Shown: positions 45,210 through 55,152 of the stretch, in pieces | Position numbering within the stretch: position 1 is the stretch's first letter | Layout: the number at the start of each line of letters is the position of its first letter | Assembly: GCA_002483365.1 (NCBI GenBank) | Contig: DLHT01000017.1 | Span: 159,270 to 223,269 of the forward strand | Direction of reading: 5' to 3' | Length of the DNA stretch: 64,000 nt | Source: Cellvibrio sp. UBA7661 | GTDB lineage: Bacteria; Pseudomonadota; Gammaproteobacteria; Pseudomonadales; Cellvibrionaceae | Notes under the pieces: model-generated | Database searches by the model: none | The model's input: only the letters and a program-made list of their open reading frames with translations | What the model was told of the DNA's origin: nothing | Made by a program: the position numbers and the translations under genes

Positions 45210-48140
45210 ATGGTGAAATTGGGTTGCAGATTACATCTGAATTTAAGTGCGTGCTGGTTAGCTTCAGTATTCTTGCTGTTCGTAAGTCCGCCTTTGTCCG
45301 CTCAGGATAACTCGCCAGCTATAGATACAAGCTCTATCTTCAATGCAACCATTGATCTGCACACTAATAATGGGGTTATCAAAAGTGAAAACGATAAGCG
45401 TAATTATCGTTACTTAAAATTAGAAAATCAGCTTGGCGTGCTGCTTATTTCTGATCCGTCTACTGAAAAATCGGCTGCTGCATTAGATATTAATGTTGGC
45501 GCTAACCAAAATCCGGTAAATCGCGCCGGTCTCGCTCATTTTCTTGAGCATATGTTGTTTTTAGGTACAGAAAAATATCCACAAGCAGGTGAGTATCAGG
45601 AGTTTATTTCCCAGCATGGGGGTAAATTTAATGCTTATACCGCTGCCGAAAATACCAATTATTTTTTTGAAATAGACAACGATCAACTTGATGTTGCGTT
45701 AGATCGATTTGCTCAATTTTTTATTTCGCCTTTATTCAACCCGGAATATGTTGAGCGTGAACGTAAGGCAGTGCACTCGGAATATCTTGCCAAATTGAAA
45801 GATGACGGCCGACGTGAAAGAGATGTTTATCGCGAATTAATCAACCCTGATCACCCAAGTTCCAAGTTTTCGGTAGGCAATTTAATAACGTTAGCTGATC
45901 GAGAAGGACATCCAGTCCGCGAAGATATGGTCGCCTTTTATCGGCAATATTACTCATCGCATTTAATGAATTTGGTAATAATGGGGCGCTACAGTCTGGA
46001 TGATCTTGAAGCCCGTGCGCGTCAATATTTTTCAGCCATCCCCCAGCGCGATATCAATATTTCATCCAGTTACGCTTCTTTATTTGCTGAGCAAAGTTTA
46101 CCTGCGAGCGTGGAAATAAAACCGGAAAAAGAGTTGCGGCAGCTAACCTTTAATTTTCCAATTCCAAACCCTGAGCAGTTTTATCAAAAGAAGCCTTATG
46201 CATATATTGCTCATTTGCTTGGGCATGAAGGTGAAGGTAGTTTGTTGTCTTTGTTAAAACGATTGGGCTGGGCCGATGCCATTTATGCAAGTACGGGCTT
46301 TCAAAGTCGCAATGATGCGTTATTTCAGTTAACCATCCAATTGACTCCTCAAGGAGTTCGTGCACGTAACCAAATTGTATCGTTGGTATTTTATTGCCTT
46401 GGCCAAATTGAAACGCGCGGTCTTTATGCGTGGCGTTACGGAGAGTTGCAGCAATTAGGTGATTTGGAATTTCGTTTTCTTGAAAAAAGTGCTCCCATGC
46501 AAACTGTCAGTGTGCTGGCTCAGTCAATGAAAACTTATGCACCAAAAGATATTTTGCGCGGCCCTTATCTTTACGGAGCCTATGACGAACGGCTGATTAA
46601 AAAAGCGTTATCTTACTTGAATAGTAAAAATTTATTGTTAGTGCTCATGGCGCCAGAGGCGGAGCCATATCGCATAAGCACACTTTACTCTGTTCCATTC
46701 AGTGTTAGGGCTAGTATTCCTGAACTCCTGGACTTGAAGCCTGCTGTTAGAAAAGAGCTTTTTTTACCGGAAAAAAATGTATTTATCCCGAAGCGACTGA
46801 TAGTTAAATCCGGATCCTTATTGGAGGAGGAGTTAACGCTCGATCCTCAGCCTCAACTCATTCTTGCCAATAAAAATATGCGTGCATGGTTTGCGCAGGA
46901 TCAGCAGTTCATGCAGCCTCGTGCGTTAGTGAATTTTCGCATTAAATCCCCTTTGGTAGCTGCTAATGCGGATGGAGCTGCGCAAGCGCAATTATTTGCT
47001 GCCTTGCTTGCTGACCAAATGAATGAGTTTTCCTACTCTGCTCGATTGGCTGGGATTGATCATTCTATTGTTGCTAATACGCGTGGTTATGAAATCAGTG
47101 TCTTTGGTTATTCCAGTAGGCAAGGATTGTTATTAAACAAACTGATGGAGGGTATACGCGTTAGCCGATTCAAGGAGGAGCGATTCAATCTGTTGAAGGA
47201 GGATCTACTTCGTAGTTGGCGAAACCAAAACAAGAATCTGCCTTATCAGGTTCTTGCGAATCAGGTTACTGTGTTGCAATCTGAGCCTGCCTGGAGCAGC
47301 ACGCAATTAATTGATGCGTTGGAAAACAAAACTTTCGAACAATTCCACCAATTTGTTGTGCGACAACTAATTGATGCAAAAATTGATGCATTGTTTTACG
47401 GTAACTATTTTCGTGCTGAAGCATTAAAGCTTGCAGTGCTGGTTGAGCATGAATTACTAAATCGTCAAGCTGGGCGCAGTCTTCCTCCTGCAAAAATATT
47501 GTTATTACCTAAAGGGTCTGAAAAACCTTGGCTTTATACGCATTCATTAACACATGATGATAGTGTCGTTGAATTGTTTATTATGAATCCATCTGTTTCT
47601 GTTGAAGATGCCGCTCATATGATGTTGGCGCGGCAGTTACTGCAGCCAGCGTTTTATCATCAGCTGCGCACAGAGAAACAATTAGGATACATAACAGCAG
47701 CAATAGCATCGCCTATTGCAGCATTGGAAGGTACATTATTTGTGGTGCAGTCACCAACAGCAAACGAAAATATTCTTATTCATGAGATCGATTTGTTTTT
47801 AGAGGAGGCACTGCCAGATTTGGATGAAGATTTCGTAAATAATCAACGATCGTTAATTAAAAAGCTGCGTGAACCTGCTCGTTCTTTAAAAGAACAAGGA
47901 CAGCGCTATTGGAGTTCGATTGTTGATCACGGTGAACATTTTTCTCGCCGTTTGGATTTGGCAGAGGCGGTTGCACGTATTACACCTGATTCCTTTCATG
48001 ATTATTTTCGCGCAGTCTTTATGGATAAAAATCGCCGCCTATGGTTAACGTCAGAATTGCATGAAAAGAATGAAAACTTTTTTCATGTTGATGATTTGTT
48101 GCTTCATAAACAACAAATGCAAATGGTGGTATCTCCTTGA
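45210..48140 (+). CDS. Secreted M16 (pitrilysin/insulinase) metallopeptidase
   Basis: A 976-residue zinc peptidase of the inverzincin group. A signal peptide (about residues 1-31, ending PPLSAQ) predicts export to the periplasm. The HFLEH motif (110-114) and the third ligand Glu191 in AVHSEY form the zinc site. The two-half pitrilysin organisation and overall length match protease III. It probably degrades short peptides, but its substrates are unknown. The gene is followed by a 449-nt gap before aceE. Confidence 0.92.
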   Translation: MVKLGCRLHLNLSACWLASVFLLFVSPPLSAQDNSPAIDTSSIFNATIDLHTNNGVIKSENDKRNYRYLKLENQLGVLLISDPSTEKSAAALDINVGANQNPVNRAGLAHFLEHMLFLGTEKYPQAGEYQEFISQHGGKFNAYTAAENTNYFFEIDNDQLDVALDRFAQFFISPLFNPEYVERERKAVHSEYLAKLKDDGRRERDVYRELINPDHPSSKFSVGNLITLADREGHPVREDMVAFYRQYYSSHLMNLVIMGRYSLDDLEARARQYFSAIPQRDINISSSYASLFAEQSLPASVEIKPEKELRQLTFNFPIPNPEQFYQKKPYAYIAHLLGHEGEGSLLSLLKRLGWADAIYASTGFQSRNDALFQLTIQLTPQGVRARNQIVSLVFYCLGQIETRGLYAWRYGELQQLGDLEFRFLEKSAPMQTVSVLAQSMKTYAPKDILRGPYLYGAYDERLIKKALSYLNSKNLLLVLMAPEAEPYRISTLYSVPFSVRASIPELLDLKPAVRKELFLPEKNVFIPKRLIVKSGSLLEEELTLDPQPQLILANKNMRAWFAQDQQFMQPRALVNFRIKSPLVAANADGAAQAQLFAALLADQMNEFSYSARLAGIDHSIVANTRGYEISVFGYSSRQGLLLNKLMEGIRVSRFKEERFNLLKEDLLRSWRNQNKNLPYQVLANQVTVLQSEPAWSSTQLIDALENKTFEQFHQFVVRQLIDAKIDALFYGNYFRAEALKLAVLVEHELLNRQAGRSLPPAKILLLPKGSEKPWLYTHSLTHDDSVVELFIMNPSVSVEDAAHMMLARQLLQPAFYHQLRTEKQLGYITAAIASPIAALEGTLFVVQSPTANENILIHEIDLFLEEALPDLDEDFVNNQRSLIKKLREPARSLKEQGQRYWSSIVDHGEHFSRRLDLAEAVARITPDSFHDYFRAVFMDKNRRLWLTSELHEKNENFFHVDDLLLHKQQMQMVVSP

Positions 48141-48589
48141 GTTAACTTCTTTTAGTTGAATGAATTGCGCGTACATCAATAAGTAAATCTCTGCTATTTT
48201 TTGGTGCAAAGGGAAAGAAAATTATCAGTTTTTTTACTGATATTTGCTTTGTGAATGGTAAAAGTTTGGGTAATAATGCCATCCCTGTTGCGAACAGCTC
48301 TCTTTAGTTAACATCATTGTAATTAAGACGCTTTGTTCGGCAATTTTCGCACTAAAACTGTGCCCCTCCAGAGTGTTACCGTATTGGCTAGGGCTGGTAA
48401 AAAATTCCCATTTATGCAAGAATTCGGGGATTTTTTACACAAGTAAAAGGAATATTCCTCCTGTAACTCCATGAAAATTCTGCACATTTACTTGGTGTGC
48501 GCAAATTTTGTGCGAAGTCAGATCCAAATTCCTGTATTAGAGACTACTGCTACGTGATGTGCGCCTTGCGCATAGCTGAGGAGATTTGA
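48141..48589 (+). other. Intergenic region between the M16 peptidase gene and aceE
   Basis: No gene is supported in this 449-nt stretch. It contains a 7-bp inverted repeat TATCAGT (48223-48229) / ACTGATA (48236-48242) with six T residues in the loop, which may be a weak end signal. Near aceE, TGTATTAG (from 48533) could be a -10. I saw no site resembling a PdhR operator. The aceE Shine-Dalgarno GAGGAG lies just before its ATG. Confidence 0.5.
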
Positions 48590-51241
48590 ATGCTACAAGA
48601 TATCGATGCCATTGAAACCAAAGAGTGGCTGGACGCTCTTAAGTCCGTCGTTCGCCACGCTGGCAAAGACCGCGCGACCGAGCTGCTGAAAGCACTGTCC
48701 GAGTCTGCCGTTAACCATGGCATTGAACAGCCTTCATCTATACAGACTCCCTATCGCAACACTATCTCTACCGATAAAGAAATCACCTCTCCTGGTGATG
48801 TAGCTCTTGAGCGTAAAATTCGCTCAATTATTCGCTGGAATGCCATGGCAATGGTGATGAAAGCGAATGATAACGATGATGGGCTAGGTGGCCATATCGC
48901 ATCCTTCGCGTCTTCAGCTACTTTGTATGATGTAGGTTTTAATCACTTTTTCCGCGGTAATGATGGTGACACTCCCGGCGATCTGATTTATTTCCAAGGA
49001 CACGTTTCCCCTGGTATGTATGCTCGTTCTTATGTAGAAGGGCGTTTAAGTGAATCTCATCTGGACAATTTCCGCCGTGAAGTTAATGGTGGCGGTTTAT
49101 CTTCTTACCCACATCCATGGTTGATGCCTGATTACTGGCAATTTCCAACCGTATCTATGGGTTTGGGCCCGATCAAATCAATCTATCAAGCGCGTTTTAA
49201 CCGTTACATGGAAGCGCGTGGTTTGATTCCCGTGACTGATCGTAAGGTATGGGCATTTCTGGGCGATGGTGAGTGTGACGAACCAGAAAGCCTGGGTGCT
49301 ATTTCCTTGGCGGCGCGCGAGAAGCTGGACAACCTGATTTTTGTGATCAACTGTAATCTACAGCGCTTGGATGGTCCGGTGCGCGGCAATGGTAAAATTG
49401 TCCAGGAGCTGGAAGGTGTTTTCCGTGGTGCTGGCTGGAATGTGATTAAAGTCCTCTGGGGACGTGGCTGGGACAAATTACTTGCCAAAGACAAAACTGG
49501 TCTTCTGCAGAAGCGGATGGATGAAGTAGTTGATGGTGAAATGCAAAACTACAAAGCTAATGGTGGTGCCTACACTCGTGAGCACTTCTTCGGTAAATAT
49601 CCAGAGTTGCTTGAGCTGGTGAGTGACATGAGCGATGACGACATTATGGCGTTGGCTCGCGGCGGTCACGATTCACACAAGGTATACAATGCCTACTATC
49701 AGGCAGTTAACTCCAAAGGCAAACCAACGGTAATTCTTGCCCAGACCGTCAAAGGTTACGGTATGGGATCATCAGGAGAGGCAATCAATAAGACTCACTC
49801 GGTTAAAAGCCTGGTGGTTGAAGATCTTAAAAAATTCCGCGACCGTTTCGAGTTGCCGATAAGCGATGAAGACTTACCTAATCTGCCTTATTACCGTCCT
49901 GCAGAAGACAGTCCCGAAATGCAATATATGAAGGCGCGTCGTCAGGTGTTGAAAGGGTATTTGCCTTCGCGTAATGCGAGTTTCGATCCTTTGTTGGTGC
50001 CTGCACTGGATGCTTTCGCTTCTCAGTTGAAGAGCACAGGCGAGCGTGAAATCTCTACTACCATGAGTTTTGTGCGTATCTTGTCTTCTTTGGTAAAAGA
50101 CAAAAACATTGGTAAACAAATTGTACCGATTGTCCCTGACGAAGCTCGTACCTTCGGTATGGAAGGTATGTTCAAAACTGTCGGAATATACTCGTCTGAA
50201 GGTCAAAAATACGTTCCACATGATGCTGGCCAAATGATGTCTTATCATGAGTCTGCCACTGGTCAGATTCTGGAAGAGGGCATCAACGAAGCTGGTTCAA
50301 TGGCTTCCTGGATTGCGGCGGCGACTGCATACAGCAATTACAAAAAGCCGATGATTCCGTTCTATATTTATTACTCCATGTTTGGTTTCCAACGTATTGG
50401 TGACTTGGCATGGGCCGCAGGTGATTCGCAGGCGCGCGGTTTCCTGATGGGAGCTACAGCTGGTCGCACCACCCTTAATGGTGAAGGTTTGCAGCATCAG
50501 GATGGTCACAGCCATGTGCTCGCCAATACTATACCGAACTGTCGTTCTTACGATCCAACCTACGCTTATGAACTGGCGGTGATCATTCAGGATGGAATCA
50601 AGTGTATGTATCACGACAATGAAAACGTGTTTTATTACGTTTCATTGATGAATGAAAACTACCAGCATCCCGATATGCCTGAAGGTGCCGAAGAAGGCAT
50701 CATCAAAGGTATCTATCAATTAGAGAAAGGTACTGGCAAAGCCAAAAATCGTGTTCAGTTAATGGGAGCCGGTACCATTCTGCGTGAGGTACGCTTCGCT
50801 GCGGAAATTCTGCGCAATGAGTTTGATGTTGAAGCAGATGTATGGAGTGTAACCAGCGTGAACGAGCTGACTCGTGATGGTCAGCGTGCTACTCGCTGGA
50901 ACATGCTCAATCCGACAGCAGCTCCACGCAAGCCCTACATTACTCAGGTGTTAGAGGGTGCCGAAGGCCCATTTATCATTTCTACCGACAATCTCAAAAC
51001 TTACTCTGAGCAGCTGCGCGCCTACATTCCAGGCCATTACACAGTGCTGGGTACCGAAGGTTTCGGTCGCAGTGATACGCGTACCCAATTGCGTCATTTC
51101 TTCGAAGTAAACCGTTACTTCGTGGTTATTGCTGCACTCAAATCTTTGGCCGACCAAGGCAAGATCAAAGCCGATGTGGTTGCCAAGGTCATCAAGAAGT
51201 TTGGTATTGATCCGGAAAAAGCGGATCCAATGAGCGTATAA
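48590..51241 (+). CDS. aceE: Pyruvate dehydrogenase E1, homodimeric type
   Basis: AceE decarboxylates pyruvate with thiamine diphosphate and passes acetyl to the E2 lipoyl group. The 883-residue length is that of the single-chain E1 of Gammaproteobacteria. The TPP motif is present as GDGECDE (225-231) to NCN (254-256). The family N-terminus and the C-terminal transketolase-like domain (GTEGFGRSDTR) are intact. It forms an operon with aceF; no lpd is in the window. Confidence 0.98.
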   Translation: MLQDIDAIETKEWLDALKSVVRHAGKDRATELLKALSESAVNHGIEQPSSIQTPYRNTISTDKEITSPGDVALERKIRSIIRWNAMAMVMKANDNDDGLGGHIASFASSATLYDVGFNHFFRGNDGDTPGDLIYFQGHVSPGMYARSYVEGRLSESHLDNFRREVNGGGLSSYPHPWLMPDYWQFPTVSMGLGPIKSIYQARFNRYMEARGLIPVTDRKVWAFLGDGECDEPESLGAISLAAREKLDNLIFVINCNLQRLDGPVRGNGKIVQELEGVFRGAGWNVIKVLWGRGWDKLLAKDKTGLLQKRMDEVVDGEMQNYKANGGAYTREHFFGKYPELLELVSDMSDDDIMALARGGHDSHKVYNAYYQAVNSKGKPTVILAQTVKGYGMGSSGEAINKTHSVKSLVVEDLKKFRDRFELPISDEDLPNLPYYRPAEDSPEMQYMKARRQVLKGYLPSRNASFDPLLVPALDAFASQLKSTGEREISTTMSFVRILSSLVKDKNIGKQIVPIVPDEARTFGMEGMFKTVGIYSSEGQKYVPHDAGQMMSYHESATGQILEEGINEAGSMASWIAAATAYSNYKKPMIPFYIYYSMFGFQRIGDLAWAAGDSQARGFLMGATAGRTTLNGEGLQHQDGHSHVLANTIPNCRSYDPTYAYELAVIIQDGIKCMYHDNENVFYYVSLMNENYQHPDMPEGAEEGIIKGIYQLEKGTGKAKNRVQLMGAGTILREVRFAAEILRNEFDVEADVWSVTSVNELTRDGQRATRWNMLNPTAAPRKPYITQVLEGAEGPFIISTDNLKTYSEQLRAYIPGHYTVLGTEGFGRSDTRTQLRHFFEVNRYFVVIAALKSLADQGKIKADVVAKVIKKFGIDPEKADPMSV

Positions 51242-51244
51242 AGC

Positions 51245-51271
51245 CATCGCCCTCTCACAAAGAGGGCGATG
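51245..51271 (+). other. Perfect hairpin in the aceE-aceF gap
   Basis: CATCGCCCTCT pairs with AGAGGGCGATG (11 bp, loop CACAA), starting 3 nt after the aceE stop. The downstream TTGTTTACA is weakly T-rich. It probably stabilises the aceE 3' end or lowers read-through into aceF. Confidence 0.5.
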
Positions 51272-51332
51272 TTGTTTACACTCTTCAAAACATTTATCAA
51301 ATGTAGAAATAACCGATTAGCGAGGAACTACA

Positions 51333-52931
51333 GTGGCAATTCAAACTATTAAAGTGCCTGATATTGGCGGCGCAGAAGGCGTTGAAGTAATTGAAATCTC
51401 CGTGAAGGTAGGTGATGTGATCGCTGAGGGAGATTCAATCGTCGTGCTTGAAACCGACAAAGCTTCAATGGAAATTCCCGCCGATAAAGCGGGCAAAGTT
51501 GTCGCTATTAAAGTGAATTTGGGAGATAAGGTTTCGCAAGACAGTCTTTTGCTCGAAGTGGAAGCAGAAGGTGAAGCGGCTCCCGCTTCCGCCCCACAAG
51601 CTGCTACACCGGCTCCTGCTCCTGCACCGGTGGCGGCCGCTGCGCCAATAACGAGCGCTGAAATCAATATGGTGGTTCCTGATATTGGTGGCGCTGAAGG
51701 CGTAGAAATTATTGAAATTGCAGTGAAAGCAGGTGATGAGGTTGCCGCAGGTGACTCGTTGATTGTGCTGGAAACTGACAAAGCCTCGATGGAGATTCCT
51801 GCTGAAGTTGACGGAAAAATTGTAAGTCTGGCTGTTAAGGTAGGCGATAAAGTTTCCCAAGGTTCGGTAATTGGTGTGCTTGCTACCAGTAGTGCGGCAG
51901 CTCCAGTTGCAGCACCTGCAAAAAATGAAGCTGCTCCTGCACCAAAAGCAGAAGTTGCACCCGCACCGAAAGTAGAGTCCCTTAAAGCAGCGCCAGCACC
52001 TGTTGCAGACGTTGAGCAAACTGGTGATGTGTATGCGGGACCTGCAGTACGCAAGCTGGCTCGTCAGCTTGGTGTTGATATGGGTAAGGTGACTGGTACT
52101 GGTCCACGTGGTCGCTTGCAGAAAGATGACGTTCGCGCTTACGTAAAACCAATCGTACAAGCCGCGCAATCGGGTACTTCTGTCGGTGGCTCAGGCATTC
52201 CATCACTGCCAGTGATTGATTACTCGAAGTTTGGCGAAATCGAAGTCGTCAAGATGAACAAAATCAAGAAGCTGACTGCCGAAGCAATGACTCGCAGCTG
52301 GTTGAATGTTCCTCGTATTACCCAATTTGATGATGCCGATATCACTGATCTTGAAGCTTTCCGTAACAGTATGAAAGCAGAGGCAGAGAAACGCGGCAGC
52401 AAATTGACTCCATTGCCCTTTATTGTAAAAGCCGTTGCCGCAGCATTGGTTGCTGAGCCTTCGTTTAATGTATCTATGCATCAGGATGGCGAAAGTATTG
52501 TGCACAAAAAATTTGTACACATTGGTATCGCGGTAGATACGCCAAATGGCTTGTTGGTTCCTGTTGTGCGCAATGCCGATAAAAAAGGCTTATTTGAGCT
52601 GGCAGATGAAATTAATGTGCTCGCCAAAAAAGCACGTGATGGCAAATTGACCCCAGCAGAAATGCAAGGCGGCTGTTTCACTATTTCCAGCTTGGGTGCT
52701 ATGGGTGGCAATGGTTTTACACCGATGGTGTCTGCACCTACTGAGGTGGGGATCTTGGGTGTATCCCGTGCGCAAATGAAGCCGGTATGGAATGGTAAGG
52801 AATTTATTCCGCGTAACATGTTGCCTTTGTCACTGTCATACGATCACCGTGCTGTAAATGGTGCGGATGCTGGTCGCTTTATGACATATTTGGTTTCTGT
52901 GATTGGCGATTTACGCCGTTTATTGTTGTAA
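51333..52931 (+). CDS. aceF: Pyruvate dehydrogenase E2 (dihydrolipoyl acetyltransferase)
   Basis: AceF is the core of the pyruvate dehydrogenase complex. The 532-residue protein has two lipoyl domains with lipoyl-lysines Lys43 and Lys150 in TDKASMEIP, separated by Ala/Pro linkers. A peripheral subunit-binding domain follows (about 232-272), then a catalytic domain with DHRAVNGADAGRF near residue 505. E. coli has three lipoyl domains; two, as here, is also common. GTG start with GAGGAA upstream. Confidence 0.98.
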   Translation: MAIQTIKVPDIGGAEGVEVIEISVKVGDVIAEGDSIVVLETDKASMEIPADKAGKVVAIKVNLGDKVSQDSLLLEVEAEGEAAPASAPQAATPAPAPAPVAAAAPITSAEINMVVPDIGGAEGVEIIEIAVKAGDEVAAGDSLIVLETDKASMEIPAEVDGKIVSLAVKVGDKVSQGSVIGVLATSSAAAPVAAPAKNEAAPAPKAEVAPAPKVESLKAAPAPVADVEQTGDVYAGPAVRKLARQLGVDMGKVTGTGPRGRLQKDDVRAYVKPIVQAAQSGTSVGGSGIPSLPVIDYSKFGEIEVVKMNKIKKLTAEAMTRSWLNVPRITQFDDADITDLEAFRNSMKAEAEKRGSKLTPLPFIVKAVAAALVAEPSFNVSMHQDGESIVHKKFVHIGIAVDTPNGLLVPVVRNADKKGLFELADEINVLAKKARDGKLTPAEMQGGCFTISSLGAMGGNGFTPMVSAPTEVGILGVSRAQMKPVWNGKEFIPRNMLPLSLSYDHRAVNGADAGRFMTYLVSVIGDLRRLLL

Positions 52932-52950
52932 TGTTTGTGATGTGTTAATC

Positions 52951-52979
52951 AAAAAGGTCAGCAATTGCTGGCCTTTTTG
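52951..52979 (+). terminator. Intrinsic terminator after aceF
   Basis: AAAAAGGTCAGC pairs with GCTGGCCTTTTT, with one G-T pair and an AATT loop. The tail is T-rich. Confidence 0.88.
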
Positions 52980-53080
52980 TTTTGATTATTTTTTCGCTTA
53001 CCACTAATAAAACTAATAAAAGTGATTTTTCAAAGCGGCACAAATTTCGGTAACCTCAATTTACCGCTGAGTGGTTATCT

Positions 53081-54097
53081 ATGCATATTATTAGTTATTT
53101 TTTGCGTGTGGCTCGTTGTCTTTTATTGGCCCTCACTGTTGCCGGGTGTCAATCAGTTACCACGTTTGATGATCCTTCCAACACCTACACACCTGAAGCT
53201 ACTTATCAAAAGCTGATTAGTCAGTATCCGTTTATTAGTATCGCTAATCGTAATGTTCCTGCATCAGTGCGTGAGATAAAAAACATTACCTATGTGCGAT
53301 ATGGACAGCGCGCGTTGCAACTGGATATGTATTTGCCCAAACGAATACAGCAACAAAATCTTCCTGCTGTATTGTTTGTTCATGGCGGAGGGTGGCGCGC
53401 GGGATATCGAACAAATTTCACGGCATTTGCTATTGCGATGGCTGAACGGGGATATGTGGCTGCAACGATGAGTTACCGCTTGTCGCCAGAGGCGAAATAT
53501 CCTGCGGCTATTCACGATACAAAAGCGGCAATTCGCTGGCTGCGAACCTATGCTAAAAAATATGGTGTGCATCCAGAGCAAATTGCAATCGCAGGTGGGT
53601 CTGCTGGAGGCCAAATTGCCAGTCTGACAGGGGTTACAGGTGATCTTGTCACATTTGACCCACAAGCGAAGTCGTCGCGTATTTCCAGTTCTGTACAAGC
53701 CATTATTAATATTGATGGGCTATCCGATTTCACTTCAGAAACGGCGCGTTTCTATGAAGATGATCCACGCAAAAATCCTTCCGCCGCCGGAGCATGGTTT
53801 GGTGGACGATATGCAGAAAAAATGGAGTTGTGGCATGAGGCATCGCCAATTTTTTACGTGAATAAAAATACGCCGCCCATTTTATTTTTGATCAGTGCCC
53901 AAGCGCGTTTTAGTGTTGGGCATAAAGAAATGGCTGCAAAAATGAAACCACTGGGGATTCCTTATCAGATTGTACAAATTCTCGATACACCGCATTCTTT
54001 CTGGTTATTCGATCCTTGGTTGCAGCCATCAGTTGATGCGGTTGTCCATTTTTTGGATAAACAATTCAAGGTGGCGCGTAGCGATAGTGACCGGTAA
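53081..54097 (+). CDS. Lipoprotein alpha/beta hydrolase (esterase)
   Basis: A 338-residue predicted lipoprotein. The signal peptide ends in the lipobox TVAGC with lipidated Cys23. The rest is an alpha/beta hydrolase: oxyanion HGGGW (101-105), nucleophile elbow GGSAGG with Ser174, and a C-terminal His in TPHSFWLF. It resembles the BD-FAE/hormone-sensitive-lipase-like group that includes acetyl and feruloyl esterases acting on plant polysaccharides. The substrate is inference only. Its 3' end overlaps the convergent DUF1287 gene by 32 nt. Confidence 0.87.
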   Translation: MHIISYFLRVARCLLLALTVAGCQSVTTFDDPSNTYTPEATYQKLISQYPFISIANRNVPASVREIKNITYVRYGQRALQLDMYLPKRIQQQNLPAVLFVHGGGWRAGYRTNFTAFAIAMAERGYVAATMSYRLSPEAKYPAAIHDTKAAIRWLRTYAKKYGVHPEQIAIAGGSAGGQIASLTGVTGDLVTFDPQAKSSRISSSVQAIINIDGLSDFTSETARFYEDDPRKNPSAAGAWFGGRYAEKMELWHEASPIFYVNKNTPPILFLISAQARFSVGHKEMAAKMKPLGIPYQIVQILDTPHSFWLFDPWLQPSVDAVVHFLDKQFKVARSDSDR

Positions 54098-54671
54098 TTG
54101 GATAGCTAAATAACATGTCTTCAAGTTGTGGGCCGGCACCAATGTTATGAATAATTAATCTACGGCCCTCGGCGGATAATTGATTGCTCACTATGCCTAT
54201 ATGCGGAAGGTTGCCAGGGAGAATCCAGGTAACAAGATCTCCGGGGTGATAATCAATGGGATTGTTGGATGTAGTGAGTTTTTTGCCGTGACGGGTAAAA
54301 AATGTCTGTAAGTTAGGTACGCGGCGGTGATCAATATTCTTATCTGTTTTGGTTTGCCCCCAATTGCGTTTGGCGGGGTATGCTGAAAAATAATCGCGCA
54401 TGTCTTCATGCACCCGCTGCTGCAAATCGATGCCTATTTGACGATAAGCTCGTATGATCACATCAGTACAAACGCCATATTCAGCGGGTATGTCACCCAT
54501 TGGGTAAACAATTTTAAAGTAGGCGCCGTTATAGGTAACTGCTGTTTTGGTCTGCGCTAAAGCGGCATCAATGAATGCCTGCTGTTTTTGCTGGGTAATA
54601 TCATCTGCGTGTGCAAAGTTGATTGCAAAAGCGAATAACAATGTTGGCAGTAAAAAAATAATTCTCCTCAT
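54066..54671 (-). CDS. DUF1287 secreted protein
   Basis: A 201-residue protein with a cleavable signal peptide (ending near NFAHA-D) and a DUF1287 domain. The Cys in YGVCTDV and the His in NLPHIGIV suggest an NlpC/P60-like cysteine-hydrolase fold, so a cell-wall amidase role is possible but untested. ATG at 54671 (AGGA about 9 nt upstream); GTG 54674 and TTG 54677 are alternatives. It overlaps the esterase gene tail to tail by 32 nt. Confidence 0.85.
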   Translation of the reverse strand: MRRIIFLLPTLLFAFAINFAHADDITQQKQQAFIDAALAQTKTAVTYNGAYFKIVYPMGDIPAEYGVCTDVIIRAYRQIGIDLQQRVHEDMRDYFSAYPAKRNWGQTKTDKNIDHRRVPNLQTFFTRHGKKLTTSNNPIDYHPGDLVTWILPGNLPHIGIVSNQLSAEGRRLIIHNIGAGPQLEDMLFSYPITGHYRYAPP

Positions 54672-54695
54672 CACCAATAGTCCTTTTTGATTGCA

Positions 54696-55082
54696 TTAAT
54701 TTTTCGCTAAGGGTGTATTCCAATAAAGAAGTTTGGAAAAAACGGGTACATATTTTTGCAACACTAAAACAATTACCAAGCCTACAAGTACACCGCCGCT
54801 GTTGGCTAGCATATCGCTCAGGCTAAAGGTGCGTGGCGGATTAAAATATTGGCCGATTTCAATAGCAAAAGAATAGGCAATCAGCAGTGCAGCGCGTTGC
54901 CACATTGGCCAAAACGGACGAGCAAAACTAATTGATATCCCCGCAATAATGTAACCTGCAAAGTGCATGAGTAAATCATTAAAGACAGGTACCGAGCTTT
55001 CAGGGTGAGGTGTTAAACCAAGGTAGGTATAAATTGCGAGCAAAGAATAAAACTGCGCAACACACAACAATCGCCAAAACAT
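54696..55082 (-). CDS. VanZ-like membrane protein
   Basis: A 128-residue protein with four hydrophobic segments and the conserved VanZ features FNDLLMHFAGYIIAG and SLSDMLANSGGVLVG. VanZ in enterococci gives low-level teicoplanin resistance; homologues in Gram-negatives are uncharacterised. ATG at 55082 has AAGGAG 6 nt upstream, so the 71 extra residues in the longer frame (from 55295) are rejected. No resistance is implied. Confidence 0.85.
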   Translation of the reverse strand: MFWRLLCVAQFYSLLAIYTYLGLTPHPESSVPVFNDLLMHFAGYIIAGISISFARPFWPMWQRAALLIAYSFAIEIGQYFNPPRTFSLSDMLANSGGVLVGLVIVLVLQKYVPVFSKLLYWNTPLAKN

Positions 55083-55152
55083 AGTGAGCTCCTTGAATAT
55101 TGCGTGGGAGCATAACAGCTTGATCTGAAATGGGCGATGTACGCGCCACAGG

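Noticed and set aside
48234..48419. A 61-codon minus-strand frame in the gap before aceE
   Set aside because: No ribosome-binding site, no family resemblance, and it lies in a probable regulatory region.
51341..52054. A 237-codon frame on the minus strand inside aceF
   Set aside because: It is the Ala/Ser/Thr-rich antisense shadow of the lipoyl and linker regions; the plus-strand AceF is unambiguous.
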